Positions 46,816 to 59,052 of a DNA stretch of 64,000 nucleotides are shown here, piece by piece. The notes beneath the pieces were generated by a model, which ran no database searches, had not been told where the DNA came from, and was given only the letters and a program-made list of their open reading frames with translations. The translations under genes were made by a program, and so were the position numbers. Numbering within the stretch: position 1 is the first letter of the stretch; the number at the start of each line of letters is the position of its first letter. The stretch is from Tanytarsus gracilentus (Eukaryota; Arthropoda; Insecta; Diptera; Chironomidae), in assembly GCA_038502055.1 (NCBI GenBank), contig JAXRKN010000019.1:496001-560000 (forward strand), read 5' to 3'.

Positions 46816-49029
46816 CTACCAATGAATATCGTTTTCATCCACAAAAGGTCTTCCGAAATTTCTCCAATTTTCAAGTGCTGTTAAGTTTGTGAATTTGTTA
46901 AATTTCCACCGCTGATTTATTGAATTTTCATCACATTTGAATAATTTTATAACTTTATTTTTTGTATCTGCATCGATGCAAGAATTTTTTGATAAACTGA
47001 TGAGTTGATTGGATTTTGTGTTGTACTTAAAGATTTGATTGCCGCCGGATAAATGGCCTAAAATTATTAATAATTAATTTCTATTGATAATTTTAGTTGA
47101 TTCTTACAAAATACACCCTTTGTAATATCATGAGAGTCCAAGCATAAGTCACTTCCAGACATTCTTAAATCTCGATACCAGCTCAGCTCGAATGAGGGCG
47201 TTAAATTACAGTCGTCAAGTTTAACATCAAATTTTTCATCAACTTGACTCAACACATTGACTGTCACGCATAAATTTGTATATTTTAACTGCAAAAGTCC
47301 TCTCGCGAATGGTTCAACATCGTGTGGAAATTTGTCAATCAAATCAGGCGCGATGAATTTTAAAAAATATTCAAAATTTTTACATTTCAATTTTTTTCTC
47401 AATATTTGTGGTTCACTCAAATCTCCGACGTCAATTTTATCAAATTTTTCCCGATTATTTTTATACGCAAACTTTTTGTAGTCGTCAAACCAAACTTCAA
47501 CAATTCGTTTGCGGTTGAAAGTCATAAAGTCAATTCCACTTTTATCCTCGCGTGATTTTGTGAACGCTCTAAACATGTGACCAATGTGACTGCAGGGAAC
47601 CTATATATGATAAAAAAAATAATCATTTTAAAAAATTAACAGTCATAGGAAGATTAATAATTATCTAAATTGAATTTATTCGAGTGCAAATTTTTGTCGA
47701 GAATGAATATGAAAATAAAGTTGTGAGAAATTTAATTTGATTTTTAATTTATTTAATTTGAAAATTTAATTTAAAATTTTATAGATTTTTTATCTTCATC
47801 ATTTTAACACCCGGAAACTTCGCTCTAATCGATCGCATGTTAATTGTGAGTTCCTCTCCCTTTTTTTTAGAACTTCTCACCTCCTTTAATTTTCCACCAC
47901 AAAGATGAATTTTCAAACTCATTTCGATATTTTCGCCACCCCAAATTTTAAGCGCCTCATCATATGGTCCAAGTTCAAGAAAATATTTTTTTCTTGTTAA
48001 AAATATTCCTCCAGTCATGATTGGCGTTAAAAATGGTTCAGTTTCATCATTTTGTGTTTTGAATCTTGGAAGTTTTTGATATTCTAAGTTCCAATCGAAA
48101 ACTCCTCGACTACCTAAATTTCCAAAATCATTTTCATAGTAAAGAAGTTCGTTCCACTCAATATTGTCAATTATTGGCACTGTGACTGTTTTCAAATCAT
48201 CAACGACAGGTTGAAGGAGAGGTGGAAGCCAATTGTAGGTCAATTCACAGTGAGGTTCCATGATGAATAAAAATTCACTTTTTGCTGCCATTGCTCCAAT
48301 TTTTCTCGCTTTCATGAGACCATGGCGAGATTTTAAATTTATTATTTTAAATTTAAGTGAAACAAAATTTATTGAGACATAATTTTGGAGTTTGTCACCT
48401 AAAAATTGAATTATGATATTTGAAAAAATAAAATTAAAAACATTTCGTTGTATATTAAAATATAATTTTTTCCGAAAATATCAAATAAAAATTTAATTAC
48501 CATAAAGTCCTTTCTGACTGTCATCATTCACTAAAATCACTTCCTCGATCAGCTCTTTTGGTGTTCGATTGTACAAACTGTGAAGAGTTCGTTTAAAAAC
48601 ACTTTCAGCTTCATCATTGAAAATTATCACGATGCTAATTTTTGGTAAGTTTTGAGGATAAAGTTTTTTGAGACAGTTTTTATGTCTAAAATCAGGTACT
48701 GATCGATTTAGGGATATTTTATCACTAATTAAAACGTTTAGACCGAAAATATTGAAAAGTTCTTCGTTAATTTTAATTTCTGATAAATCTGTTAGATTTT
48801 CAGCTTTTCCGTGTTCGCCGTAGCCTGATCGAAGTGAGTCCGCGTGCATTAAATTGTAATCATTCCAATCTTTAAGAGTTTTTTGTGAATTTTCACTTTT
48901 TATTTTTTCATCGTGTCTTATTTTGTTTGTAAAAAAATCATTTTTAAATAAAAATGTCATCAAAAATATTATATTGCACCAGATGAGTAAAAAAAGAAAA
49001 ATATTTCGTCGTTTGAACTTTAAATTCAT
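46816..49029 (-). CDS. Polypeptide N-acetylgalactosaminyltransferase (pgant/GALNT family)
   Basis: Four exons (48501-49029, 47881-48398, 47108-47600, 46816-47057) give 593 aa. It is a type II Golgi membrane protein: short cytosolic tail, TM (~9-28), stem, GT2 catalytic domain (KISIVIIFNDEAESVFKRTL, WGGENIEMSLK, CSHIGHMFR) and a C-terminal ricin-type lectin domain. The family starts mucin-type O-glycosylation by moving GalNAc from UDP-GalNAc to Ser/Thr. The metal-binding DxH motif reads EPH (48250-48258; context MEPHCE) instead of DSH, so activity may be reduced or altered. Many insects have divergent pgant members with unusual motifs. It shares a ~530-nt divergent promoter with the Mud-like gene. 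Confidence 0.92.
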
Positions 49030-49558
49030 TGCTGATGTTGGTGTTATGCTTCTACTTCTTTATGGATTAAACTCAAAAGGCTTGGCCTGAATAATTTAAA
49101 TTTTTTGAGTAGTTTCAACTGTAATAAAATATCAAATTTTTACTATATTAATTAAATTTTCCTAATTCAAACACTTTTTTAATTATCACAAAATAATTTT
49201 TTATACAAAAAAATCGTACGAATTATTTAACATCTTCTTAAGCAACCGAGACGACACAAACTAGCAAAAAAAGATTTTCTATCACGAGAAATTTTACAAA
49301 ACAGCCTTGAATTAATTTTTTTGTTCATCTTCTTTTTTATCTTTAACGGTTTTTAAAAATTCAAAAAATCTTCTCTGGATCATTCGATCAACGATATAGT
49401 CCGAACATCCGAACGGAATCCAACGGTCATTTAACAGTATCAACTGACTTTTTGAAGTAAAAGGATTAAAACATAAATTAGAGCACTGGGAATTAAAAGT
49501 TTAATTAAATAGTTTATTAATGAGATAAGTGTGATGTTTAAGTGAATTAAGGATTAAA
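49030..49558. promoter_or_regulatory. Divergent promoter spacer
   Basis: About 530 nt between the start of the GalNAc-transferase (-) and the start of the Mud-like gene (+). It is A/T-rich with a GC-richer patch at 49370-49440. It presumably holds both promoters; I see no defined site or gene. Confidence 0.4.
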
Positions 49559-52500
49559 ATGGAAATAAATCGATGGAAATCGGTCCTTTGTGACTGGGTA
49601 AGAAAATTAAAAGAAGCGTAGAGGAATTTTATGAAATTTAGATGCTTAAATAAAGCAAAAAACTGTTTTTAATAATTATTTAGTTAAATTAGAGTTGATT
49701 CAAGCTTAAATTAGATTTCAAAATTTTAAATTCCGGCTTAAAATAAATCATAAAAAAGTCTGATAAGATTTTTACCTGCTCGAATTTTTTGATCCTGTTT
49801 AATATTTTTTTATTTGATCGAACATGAATTAATAGGCATTGTAATTGATTGATTGATTGCTAAGAGATAGCCGCTGAATTTAATCAGCAAAAACGAGCCC
49901 GTTTTTGTCTTGTTTCCATAGCTAGCGGGCTTGGCTGAGGATTAAAACGTAACCTTTGCATATTAACTTTAAAGTACGAATAACTTTTAAGAGAATAAAT
50001 ACTACCCTATGTGCAGACGTCCCCTCAGGAATCGTCCATCGAGTAACTGCATACATAGCGAGAGTTTTAGTGTTAGTCATCATGGGACGCCATGAATTAA
50101 TACTTAGGCATTGTAATTATTTAATATTTAAAATTTATCCACTTTTTCCTTAATTAAGGTCAAGGCATCTGAGTTGACATCAGTCAATTTCAATTCATTG
50201 GAGCAACTAAACCTTGATGAATTTTTTACCAAGTTTTATGATAAACTTTTACATAATTCAAACTTGAACGACGCAAAAATTGTTGAGTTTTTAAGAGGTG
50301 AGACAAATCTTTTTTAAATTAAAATTATAAAATATTTCTTTAATTATTTTTAGAGCATTTCCCCACCTTCGACCCATCCCTCGACAACGCTCAAAAACTC
50401 ATCACATCTGATTATGTCTTGGTTATTTCCCTTCTCCTCTACAACTCCTGTGTACAACGTGAAAATGAATTTTTTCAAAAATGCTGCAAGCAACTCGAAG
50501 CTCGACAACAATATTACATCGCAAAGTTCTTAAACTTTCTCAAAACGAATCTCGATAAAAACAACAAAATCACAAAAGATTTAATTAAGTTGTCGATTAG
50601 AGAAGCAATTCCATCGACACCACAGTTGAATTTTCTTCAACTCGGAAGTCCATTGAGCACACCAAAAGGAGCAAAATCACCAGCAACGCCGAATAGAGAA
50701 ATGTTTAATGAAAAAATCAGAGAGCTAAAATTGATTAAATCTCAGTTGGAGAACGAGAGATATGAAAAAAGTTTAATGGAAACGGAAATGAAGCAGAACA
50801 TGGATAAAATTGAAAGTTTATGTGAGTTTTATTATTTATTAACAAATTAATTGGTTAACAGTTTAATTAATAATTGATAATAATAATAATAATTAATTAT
50901 GAAATCTAATAGTTAACACTAATTATTTAAAAACAAATAAATACTTTTATTTTTTTTAGCAAAATCCTGCAAAAGTCTCACTCATGAAGTTCAATCTCTC
51001 AAAACGGAACTTCTCGTCACTCGAGAACACGAAAATTTCTCACCAAACCTTAAACAACGCGAGTCACAAATCAAATCGAAAATGGAGCGTGAAATTAACG
51101 CAAGAGACGACAAAATTTACGATTTAAAAATCGAGATTGAAAATCTCAATGACGACAATGAAAAGTTAAAGAGTAAAATTATTTTAATGGAACGTGAAAT
51201 GAATGAAGCGAGGCGAAAAATTAGCGAACTCGATGAAGTGATTGAAAATCTTCAAGCTGATCTTCAGATTAGGGATGATAAAATTTTAGAGCTCGAAGAA
51301 ACTCGCAAGGAACTTCTTGAATTTATTAATGAAACAAAAATGGGCGATATCAGTGCAGATTGCTTGAATTTTTCACTCTATGCGAGTCAAAATTTGGGAT
51401 TGAATTCATCGTTGAGTGCCAACGGCGAAAGTTTAGCGAAAGGTTTTGTGGATTTGCAGCTAAAAGAAAAAGAAATCGAGATCAATCAACTCAATGAAGA
51501 TATTGAGAAAATTTTCGACGAAAAGAAAAATCTGCAGGAAAAATTTGACGAAAATTTGGAGATAATTTCAACGATGCGCGATGAAATTTTATCTAAAGAC
51601 GAAAATTTAAATCGACAAAAACTAGAAATTGAAAATTTATCGTTAAATTTGATTCAAATAAAATCAAAATACCAAGAAGTGAATTCGGACTTGGAAAAAA
51701 TCCTCACAGCTCACTCAAAGCTTTCCGATAAAACCGACCAACTCGAAAGTGAAGTGAAAGTCTTCAAAGATATCTCAGAAAAATCTTCTAAAGACGCAAA
51801 AAATCTGAAAAATCTCAACGAAAATCTTTTAGAGAAAATTAAATGTGAAAAGCTTGAAAGTCAGCGGCTTCAAAGTGTAATCGCAAAATTTGAGAGTTTA
51901 ACACTCGAACTAAAAAATGAAAAACAATTTATATCATCAGAAAATGAGAAACTTCGAGCTGGAGTTGATCACTCACAAAATGTTATCGAGAAGCTTCAAA
52001 AAGATATTCGTGAAATTTATGACGCAGCTGAGAAAGGAAAAATTGAAGTTAAAACTGCAAAGGACGCTCAAGTTGCTGCCGAAAATTGCCTCGAATGTGA
52101 AAGATTAAATTTTAATAATCAAATTAGTGAATTTGAGTCTAAAATTAATTCACTCAAGAGAGAAATTAAAAATTTAAACAACGAAAAAAAATCAAAAAAT
52201 GAAGAACTTGAAGTGAGTTTAAGTAAGTTCAAACAACTCAACGACGATTTTAATACAAAAGTTAAAGACTTGAAAGAAAAACACAAAATTGACGTCTCTG
52301 AAATGATCACAGAACACTCAAAAGTCGTCGACAATCTCAATATCGATAAATCAGTATTGAAATCTCAACTTGAAGCTCAAATTTCGACTATTAAAACTAA
52401 CTTTGAGTCACAACTTCAAAGCATGAAAGAAAATCTCGCTAAAACTCAAGAAGAAATTTTCAACTTGACTTCATTAAACTCTGAGAAAGTTGAACAAATT

Positions 52501-55500
52501 AATTTGTTGAATATTGAGAAAACTTCGCTTGAAACAACTCATCAGATCGCAATTCAAAAGCTCAAAGAGAAAAAATCGAGAGATATTGAAAGCATTTGTG
52601 CTTCGAAAGATCAAGTCATGATGAAAATGGAGGAAAATCTGAAAGGAAAACTTCGTGAAGCTGAAAACAAAATTATTCGTTTTGCGAAGCAAGTTGAAGA
52701 AGAAAAGGCTGAAAATGTGAAGTACATGTGTGACATAAAAGAACTCAACTTGACAATCAACTTGAATGAAACAAAAATTGATGAATTAACGACCAAAAAT
52801 GACCAACATGAGATTGAGAAAGTTAATTTATTGACTCAAGTTGAAACGTATAAGACACAAATTGATGAACTTGAACAGTCGGTTGTTCAACTTGAAGGTG
52901 AAAAAGTCAAGTTGATCAGTGAAATTCAACTCAAAGCAGATGAAATTTATAAAATTACATCAGACAACGACGAAAAATTTTCTAAAATGAGCGAAAGTAA
53001 TGAAAAGCTCCAAGTTGAACTCGATAATTTAGAAGTGAAAGTTCAAGAAGTTGTGAGTGAATTAAAAACTCGAGACGAGAAAATTTTGAAGCTCAAACTT
53101 GAGAGAAAGGAGATGAATTCAGGTCTTGAAGACCTTCAGAACAAAATTAAAGACGACAAAGGAAAGCTTAAGGACATTCTTCATTTATCAGAGAATCTTG
53201 AGCTTCAACTTGACTCAACACAAAAAGAAAACACTTACTTAATTGAGAAAGTGTCTAAAATGTCAACTGAAATAGAAGAATTGACAGCAAGTGTGTCAGA
53301 CTTAGCTGCTGAAAATCAAAAAGTCACTCAAGCAAAAACAGCACTTGCGAGTCAACTTGAAGATCTCAATAAACAATTTGCAATATTTGATGAAACATTG
53401 AAAGTTCAAGTTGATGAAAATAATTCACTTAAACGTCAACTGGATGATAAAATTGAAGAAACTACTAACTTGATTAGTCAAGTTGAAGCAGTAAAAGATG
53501 AAAACTCAAACTTGAGTAGTCAACTTGACTCTTCCAAGAGTAAGAATTTGACTTTAGCAGAAAAACTGAAAGCTGTTGAAGATAAAAAGTCGGAACTAGA
53601 AAACCAACTTAAAGAATCGTCAAAGGTCGAAGCAAAGCTCAAAGTTCAAAATGAAGAGTTACAAAGAGACTTAAACTCAATTGTTGAAGCTAAAAATTCA
53701 CTTGAACAAGCCTTCACCTCACAAAAATCAAACTACGAAACTCAATTTGAAAATAAATCTTCCATAATTTTTCAACTTAATTCAGAAATTTCTTATAAAG
53801 AAATGCAGATTGAAAATTTATCAATGGAGTTGTCACTTTTGAGAGAGTCGAAAGAAAGTGTAGAACGACAAAAAGCAATCGCCGAAAATGAAATCGAAGG
53901 ACTAAAAAAAAATATAAGTTCAAATGAAAAAGCTTTGATTAAAAATTCAACAGAAATCGATGAAAAATCAAAAGCAATTTCAAACATAGAAAAAGTTGTT
54001 GAAAGTCTAAAAGTTCAAATCCAAGCAAAAGATTTTGAACTTAAAAACATTAAAGAAAATATCGAAAAACTTCAAATGTCATTGAGTGAGAATGAAACTT
54101 TGATTCAAGCTCAAAATATCAATTTGGATGTCTTGCAAGATGAAAAATCAACGCTTGAAGAAAAACTTTGCAAAGTTGAGGAAGCAAGAGAGGAAATTAA
54201 GCAAAAGCTTGTCGAGCTTCAAGAGAAATTTAAAAACACAACAAATAATTTGACTCATAAGGAATCACAAGTTAATGATTTGGAAGCTAAAATTGTTCTG
54301 ATGAGTGAAACAATTGAGAAAAACAGTGATGTTAAGGTAGGTGGATGCATTACTAACTAAAATAAAGGAAAAATATTTTATTACTTTAAAACATCAATTT
54401 TTTGTTAAATCCAAAAAAAAATAAAACCAATCATTCATTTCTAAATTAATTAATCGATATTTCATCTTTTTTTCTTTTACAGAACACTTTTGATGAGCTT
54501 CAGATTCGTTTTAACATTCTTTCGGAGTCATCCAGTAACTCTGAATCAAGCCTCAGATCTGAAAATAATGAATTGTCACGAAAACTTGAAGAACTTGCAA
54601 ACGAAAGTAATCAAGTGAAGGCTGAAATTCTTGAAAAGTTAAATAGAGTCGAGGAAGAGCTTAAAGTGAAGGAAAACAATTTCAAAGAGTTCGAAGTTGA
54701 AAAATATGAACTTTTAAAGACAATTAAAGACATTCAAGATGAAAAATCTTTTGTTGAATCTGAAAATTCAAAACTTTTGCGAAATATTAATGAAATCAGT
54801 GAAGACCTCAACAAAGTTAAATTAAATTTTGATTCAGAACTAAGAGGGAAAGTTCTTTCTTTCGAAAACCTAGCAACACAACTGAGTGTTAAAGAAACGA
54901 GCATAAAAAACATAAAAGACCAACTTGAGCAAAAAAACAACAGCATCGAAGAACTTTACATCCAAATTGATGAATTAACAAATAATAAAAAGAGTTTACA
55001 AGATGAAATAAATCAACTTGCAAGAGATCATACTCAAACAGATAAAGAAAATTCCAAGAAAATTGAAAAACTTGAAAGTGATTTAAAAAAATATTCCGTC
55101 CATATCGAAGAACTTGAATCTCAGGTTACCGAAATGAACGAAATAAATTCACAGTTGAAAAATGAGAAATCAAAACTGCAAGAAGAAAAGATTAAGCTTG
55201 AAACTGAAAAATTGGAAATTCAAGAAGAAAAGAAGAGTGAAATAGACAAACATAAATTAGAAGTCAGTAAAATTAATGGAGAATACAACACATTGAAGAA
55301 AAAAATTAAAAATCTTCAAGATGAAGTCGAAAAACTAGCAAACGAAAATTCAAACCACGAAAACGAAAAATTCACAATTGAAAGTGAAAAGTCAGCGTTG
55401 GAAAGCAAAAATTCAGAACTCCAACAAGCTGTAAGTGAACTAAAGGCTTCTAAATCAGAACTTTACACAATTATGAACACGTTGAAAGACGATAAACTAA

Positions 55501-58487
55501 AACTTGAGAGTGAAAACACGAAACTCGATGAAGAAATGAAAAAAGTTCAAGAAAATCTTCATCAAATTGAAGAAAAATATGCAGAAAAAAATTCAAAGTT
55601 CCATGCTGCATCATCAAAGCTTGAAGAACTGACTGATATGAATTCAAACCTAACTACAAGAAATTCAGCATTGATTGACGACAAGCAAGATCTTGAGAAA
55701 GTCATTCAAGAATTAACTTCTAGATCACAAGAATCCAATCAAGAAATGTCTAGTAAAATCGAAGCTTTATTGAAAGAAAAAGAAAACTTGAGCAAAAAAA
55801 TTCAAAGTTATAAAACAACCATTGAGAACTTAACAACAGACAATCGAGAAAAAGTTCAAAAGATACAAGAATTATTTAATGAAAATCAAGAGTTTGCTTC
55901 AATGATTAAAAAACTAACAGTTGAAAATCAAGAAACTCTTTACAAAGTTGAAAATCTTACAAAAGAAGTTCAAAAACTAACTTTTGAAAATGAGACTATA
56001 AGCGCAGAGTCAAAAATCCTCAACACAAATCTTGAATCACAAATCACCGCATTCCAAGCTGAAATTCAAAAAAATCAAAACACAATCAAAACTTTAGAAG
56101 ACGACAAAAAATCACTCGTTGATGATTTTGAGTTTAAACTTAATGAACGTGAAGCGGCGATGAATGAGCTTGAACTAAAATTAAACGACAAAGAATCAAT
56201 CATTCAAGATCTTGAAGAACAATTTGATAAAAAGGTTATTGAAAATTCAGAACATTCAACTGAGCTTTCAAGATTGAAGTCATACATCGACGAAAACAAA
56301 TTATCCACTGAAAATCTGCAAAGGGAAATTTCAAATAATTTAAATGAAATTCAAAATCTAAAATCAAACATCGAAGATCAAAAATCAACGATTGAATTTT
56401 TGGAAGCAAAAATTCACTCAAAAGCTTCACTAATTGACGAGAAAGAATCACAAATTAATTCAATAACTGAACAACTTCACAATCGAGATGAGATGATAAT
56501 CGAACTTAAAAAGCACACGCTCGAGTTAAAATTAACCATCGATGATTTTGAGTTTAAAGTCAATGAGAAAAAAATTATGATTGAAAATTTAACGACCGAG
56601 ATTAATGAAAAATCTGAAAAGCTCAAGAAAATTTCTGAAGAAAACGAATTTAAAGATGAAATCATTCGTGAACGAAACGATGATCTTGAAGTCAATCGAA
56701 TAGATATCAGTGAGCTACAAGATGAAATTAACAGGAAAGAAATGACAATTAATGAACTCAAAGCACTTACAAGCACTCAAGGACTTCATCTAAGTCAAAA
56801 AGAATCAACAATTCTTGGATTGTTGACACAAATTGATGAACTCAAAGTTACTTACAGAGAACAAATTAACAGTCTAGAACAACATTCAACTAATGAGAAT
56901 TCAAGAGTTCAAGAACTTCTCAAAAAACTTAAAAATCATTCGATACTCGAAGAGAGGTTGAAAGAGCTTGAAGCGTTACATGCGAGAGAAAAAATTTTCA
57001 ACGACAAAATGAACGAAGACCAAAAAATTTTGTCCGCTAAATTAATGAAAGCCAGGAAGGATCTCGATGAAGGATTAAAAATTTGGGATGAAGAAAAATT
57101 GAAATTGAGAAATGAGATCGAAGACGGTAAAATTAAAATTGAAGAAGGAAAGAAAGAAGTGAGGCTGGAAATGGAAGGAAAATTGGAAAAAATGAAAGAA
57201 AAAATGGTGAGTTAAAAGTTTTTAAATCTTTTATTTCTAAATTCAATAAATTTATTTTTTTAGAAATCTCTCTACTCCGATGAGATGATGAAAAAGTCAC
57301 AAAAACACGACGAAAAAATGGCGGAGCATCGATCTGAAATTTCATTTTTAAAGCGTAAGAATGAAGAGCACGAAAATCATCTCGATCGACTCACTAAACA
57401 ACTTCTCACCTACAAAGATTTAAAATCAAAACTCGACGAAGCAAATCGTGAAAATGAGTTTATGAAGTCGAAGCTGAGATTTATGGAGAAAAATGGTGGC
57501 AATTCGATATCTGAGAGTATTGGAATGTCTCGAATGAGTTCAACAACCACCAGATTAAATATGGCAAACACTCAAATGGAAGATGAAGCTGGAGAGGAAT
57601 TTAACAACACTTATTTGAAGGACTTGAAAAGTGGAAGTGATTATTCACTTGATAAGCATAGTGACAGGCAAACGTTTGATGTTTGTTCAGCTTCAGTTTT
57701 ACAGCAGAGAAATTCTATGTATCCACAACATATGCGCGACTCTTATGCGGTCATTGGTTTAGATAGAAATGTTGGGGAGGAAGAGATGAGAGTGAGTTTT
57801 ACTTTTCTATTTTATTAATTAATTAAATTATTCATTTTTTAGTATGGCGGCGTCAACCTCGACAGTAGTGAGACTGCACTTCTCAATGATGCTCAACGTA
57901 AGAAATCGAGCACTTCGTACAAAAGACCTGGTCCCCCAACTCCTTCAAATCGACGAGGAGGTGCAACACCAAGTAAGAAGAAAAAAATTAAATTTCATAA
58001 TTTTTCTAAACACATCATCAGCACTAAACTGTAAATAATGATACAATAGATCGCACTTGCAACATTTTTTTCGACACCCCTTAGTATTTGAGTTATGGAC
58101 ATTTTAAATTATTCAAAAAATACTTTTTTAGCAAAACTATTAACGTTTTCTAATAGCATTTATTTAGACTATTTGCGACATCTAATCAGTTTTTAAAAAA
58201 GTAAAAAATTCCATCTAATTTTCTTTCTCTAGGAAGTTCTATAAGTGGAGGTAGACAGTCTATCGGTGGTCCGAGTGAATTTCAATACACAAACATACTT
58301 AAAGAAAATAAAGACCCAAAACAGACACCAGGAAGAGTAATGGCATTTTTGTCACATTTCTCTAAAAACAAAGATGAGGTGAGATTAATTTTATTAGGTT
58401 ATACAACTATTTAACATTTTATGTTTTATTTTTAAGAACTCTCCATCGAAACCACGTCGTTTGTCATTCCTGAAGAATAAAAAATAA
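49559..58487 (+). CDS. Mud/NuMA-like giant coiled-coil protein
   Basis: Nine exons (49559-49597, 50159-50297, 50354-50821, 50960-54336, 54483-57206, 57264-57791, 57843-57972, 58233-58378, 58437-58487) join without error to 2533 aa; Drosophila Mud is of similar size. The first ~150 residues form a globular helical domain (SELTSVNFNSLEQL, PTFDPSLDNAQKLIT, IREAIPSTPQLNF) like the Hook/CH-type N-terminus of NuMA. About 2100 residues of heptad-rich coiled coil follow, then a basic Ser/Pro-rich tail (KRPGPPTPSNRRGG; KPRRLSFLKNKK). NuMA/Mud links cortical LGN/Pins to dynein to orient the spindle. Identity is inferred from size, layout and the N-terminus. Intron 1 is 561 nt; repeats lie in introns 1 and 7. 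Confidence 0.75.
49823..50118 (+). repeat. Insert bounded by direct repeats in intron 1 of the Mud-like gene
   Basis: The words catgaattaata and ggcattgtaatt occur at 49823-49846 and again, split by four nt, at 50091-50118. They bound about 245 nt of GC-richer DNA. The arrangement suggests a small insertion with a duplicated flank or a local tandem duplication. It contains no open frame of note except a 65-codon one without family resemblance. Confidence 0.45.
58060..58110 (-). repeat. Dispersed repeat fragment in an intron of the Mud-like gene
   Basis: Reverse-complemented, it reads gtccataactcaaa followed by ggggtgtcgaaaaaaa, close to 31070-31115. It lies in intron 7, which at 260 nt is longer than the ~50-nt introns around it, so the element probably enlarged it. 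Confidence 0.45.
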
Positions 58488-59052
58488 ATTGTGTGCACTT
58501 AACTTACCACTTAATCATAATCGTATTAAGTTTTGTAACTTTTTATAATTAATAAAATTTCAAATAATTTTTTAAACTTCGATATCTTAATTAGCAAGTG
58601 TTTTGAAACTCGTTTTTCATATCATCGCAATAAAAAATAAGCAACTGTTGCATTGCGTCACAACAGGTGTTTTAGGATCATCTTTTTGCCATATGCGACG
58701 TTAGTATTGACATCTTTAGATTAAAAAAGATAAATTATTAAATTAAAAAAAATATTTAAAAAATAAATAAATAATTTTTAAAATTTTAGATGAAAAAATT
58801 TAATTAAAAATTTTCAGTTATTTCAATCACTAAATTTGATAATTTGATAACTCTGCATTTTGACATAAGTAGGAGCCATTTGCCATTATTTCACTCGAAA
58901 ACTTAATCAACCAATTGGATTAAACCATATATTGAAAATAATAAAATTTTTGAGACTTTAATTTCTTATAATATAATAAAATAATTATTTTTATCAGTTC
59001 GATCTGTTTTTTCGATCTGAAAAGTTTAAGATAAAAAAAATTAGGGAAAAAA
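58488..59052. other. Spacer upstream of acyl-CoA reductase copy 2
   Basis: About 565 nt of A/T-rich DNA between the end of the Mud-like gene and the start of the second acyl-CoA reductase. The ttatcag near 58994 is a GATA-type word. I see nothing else. Confidence 0.45.

Noticed and set aside
52119..56776. Several antisense frames of 60-100 codons under the Mud-like gene
   Set aside because: They are Ser/Phe/Leu-rich mirrors of the Glu/Lys/Asn-rich coiled-coil codons, the usual shadow effect.
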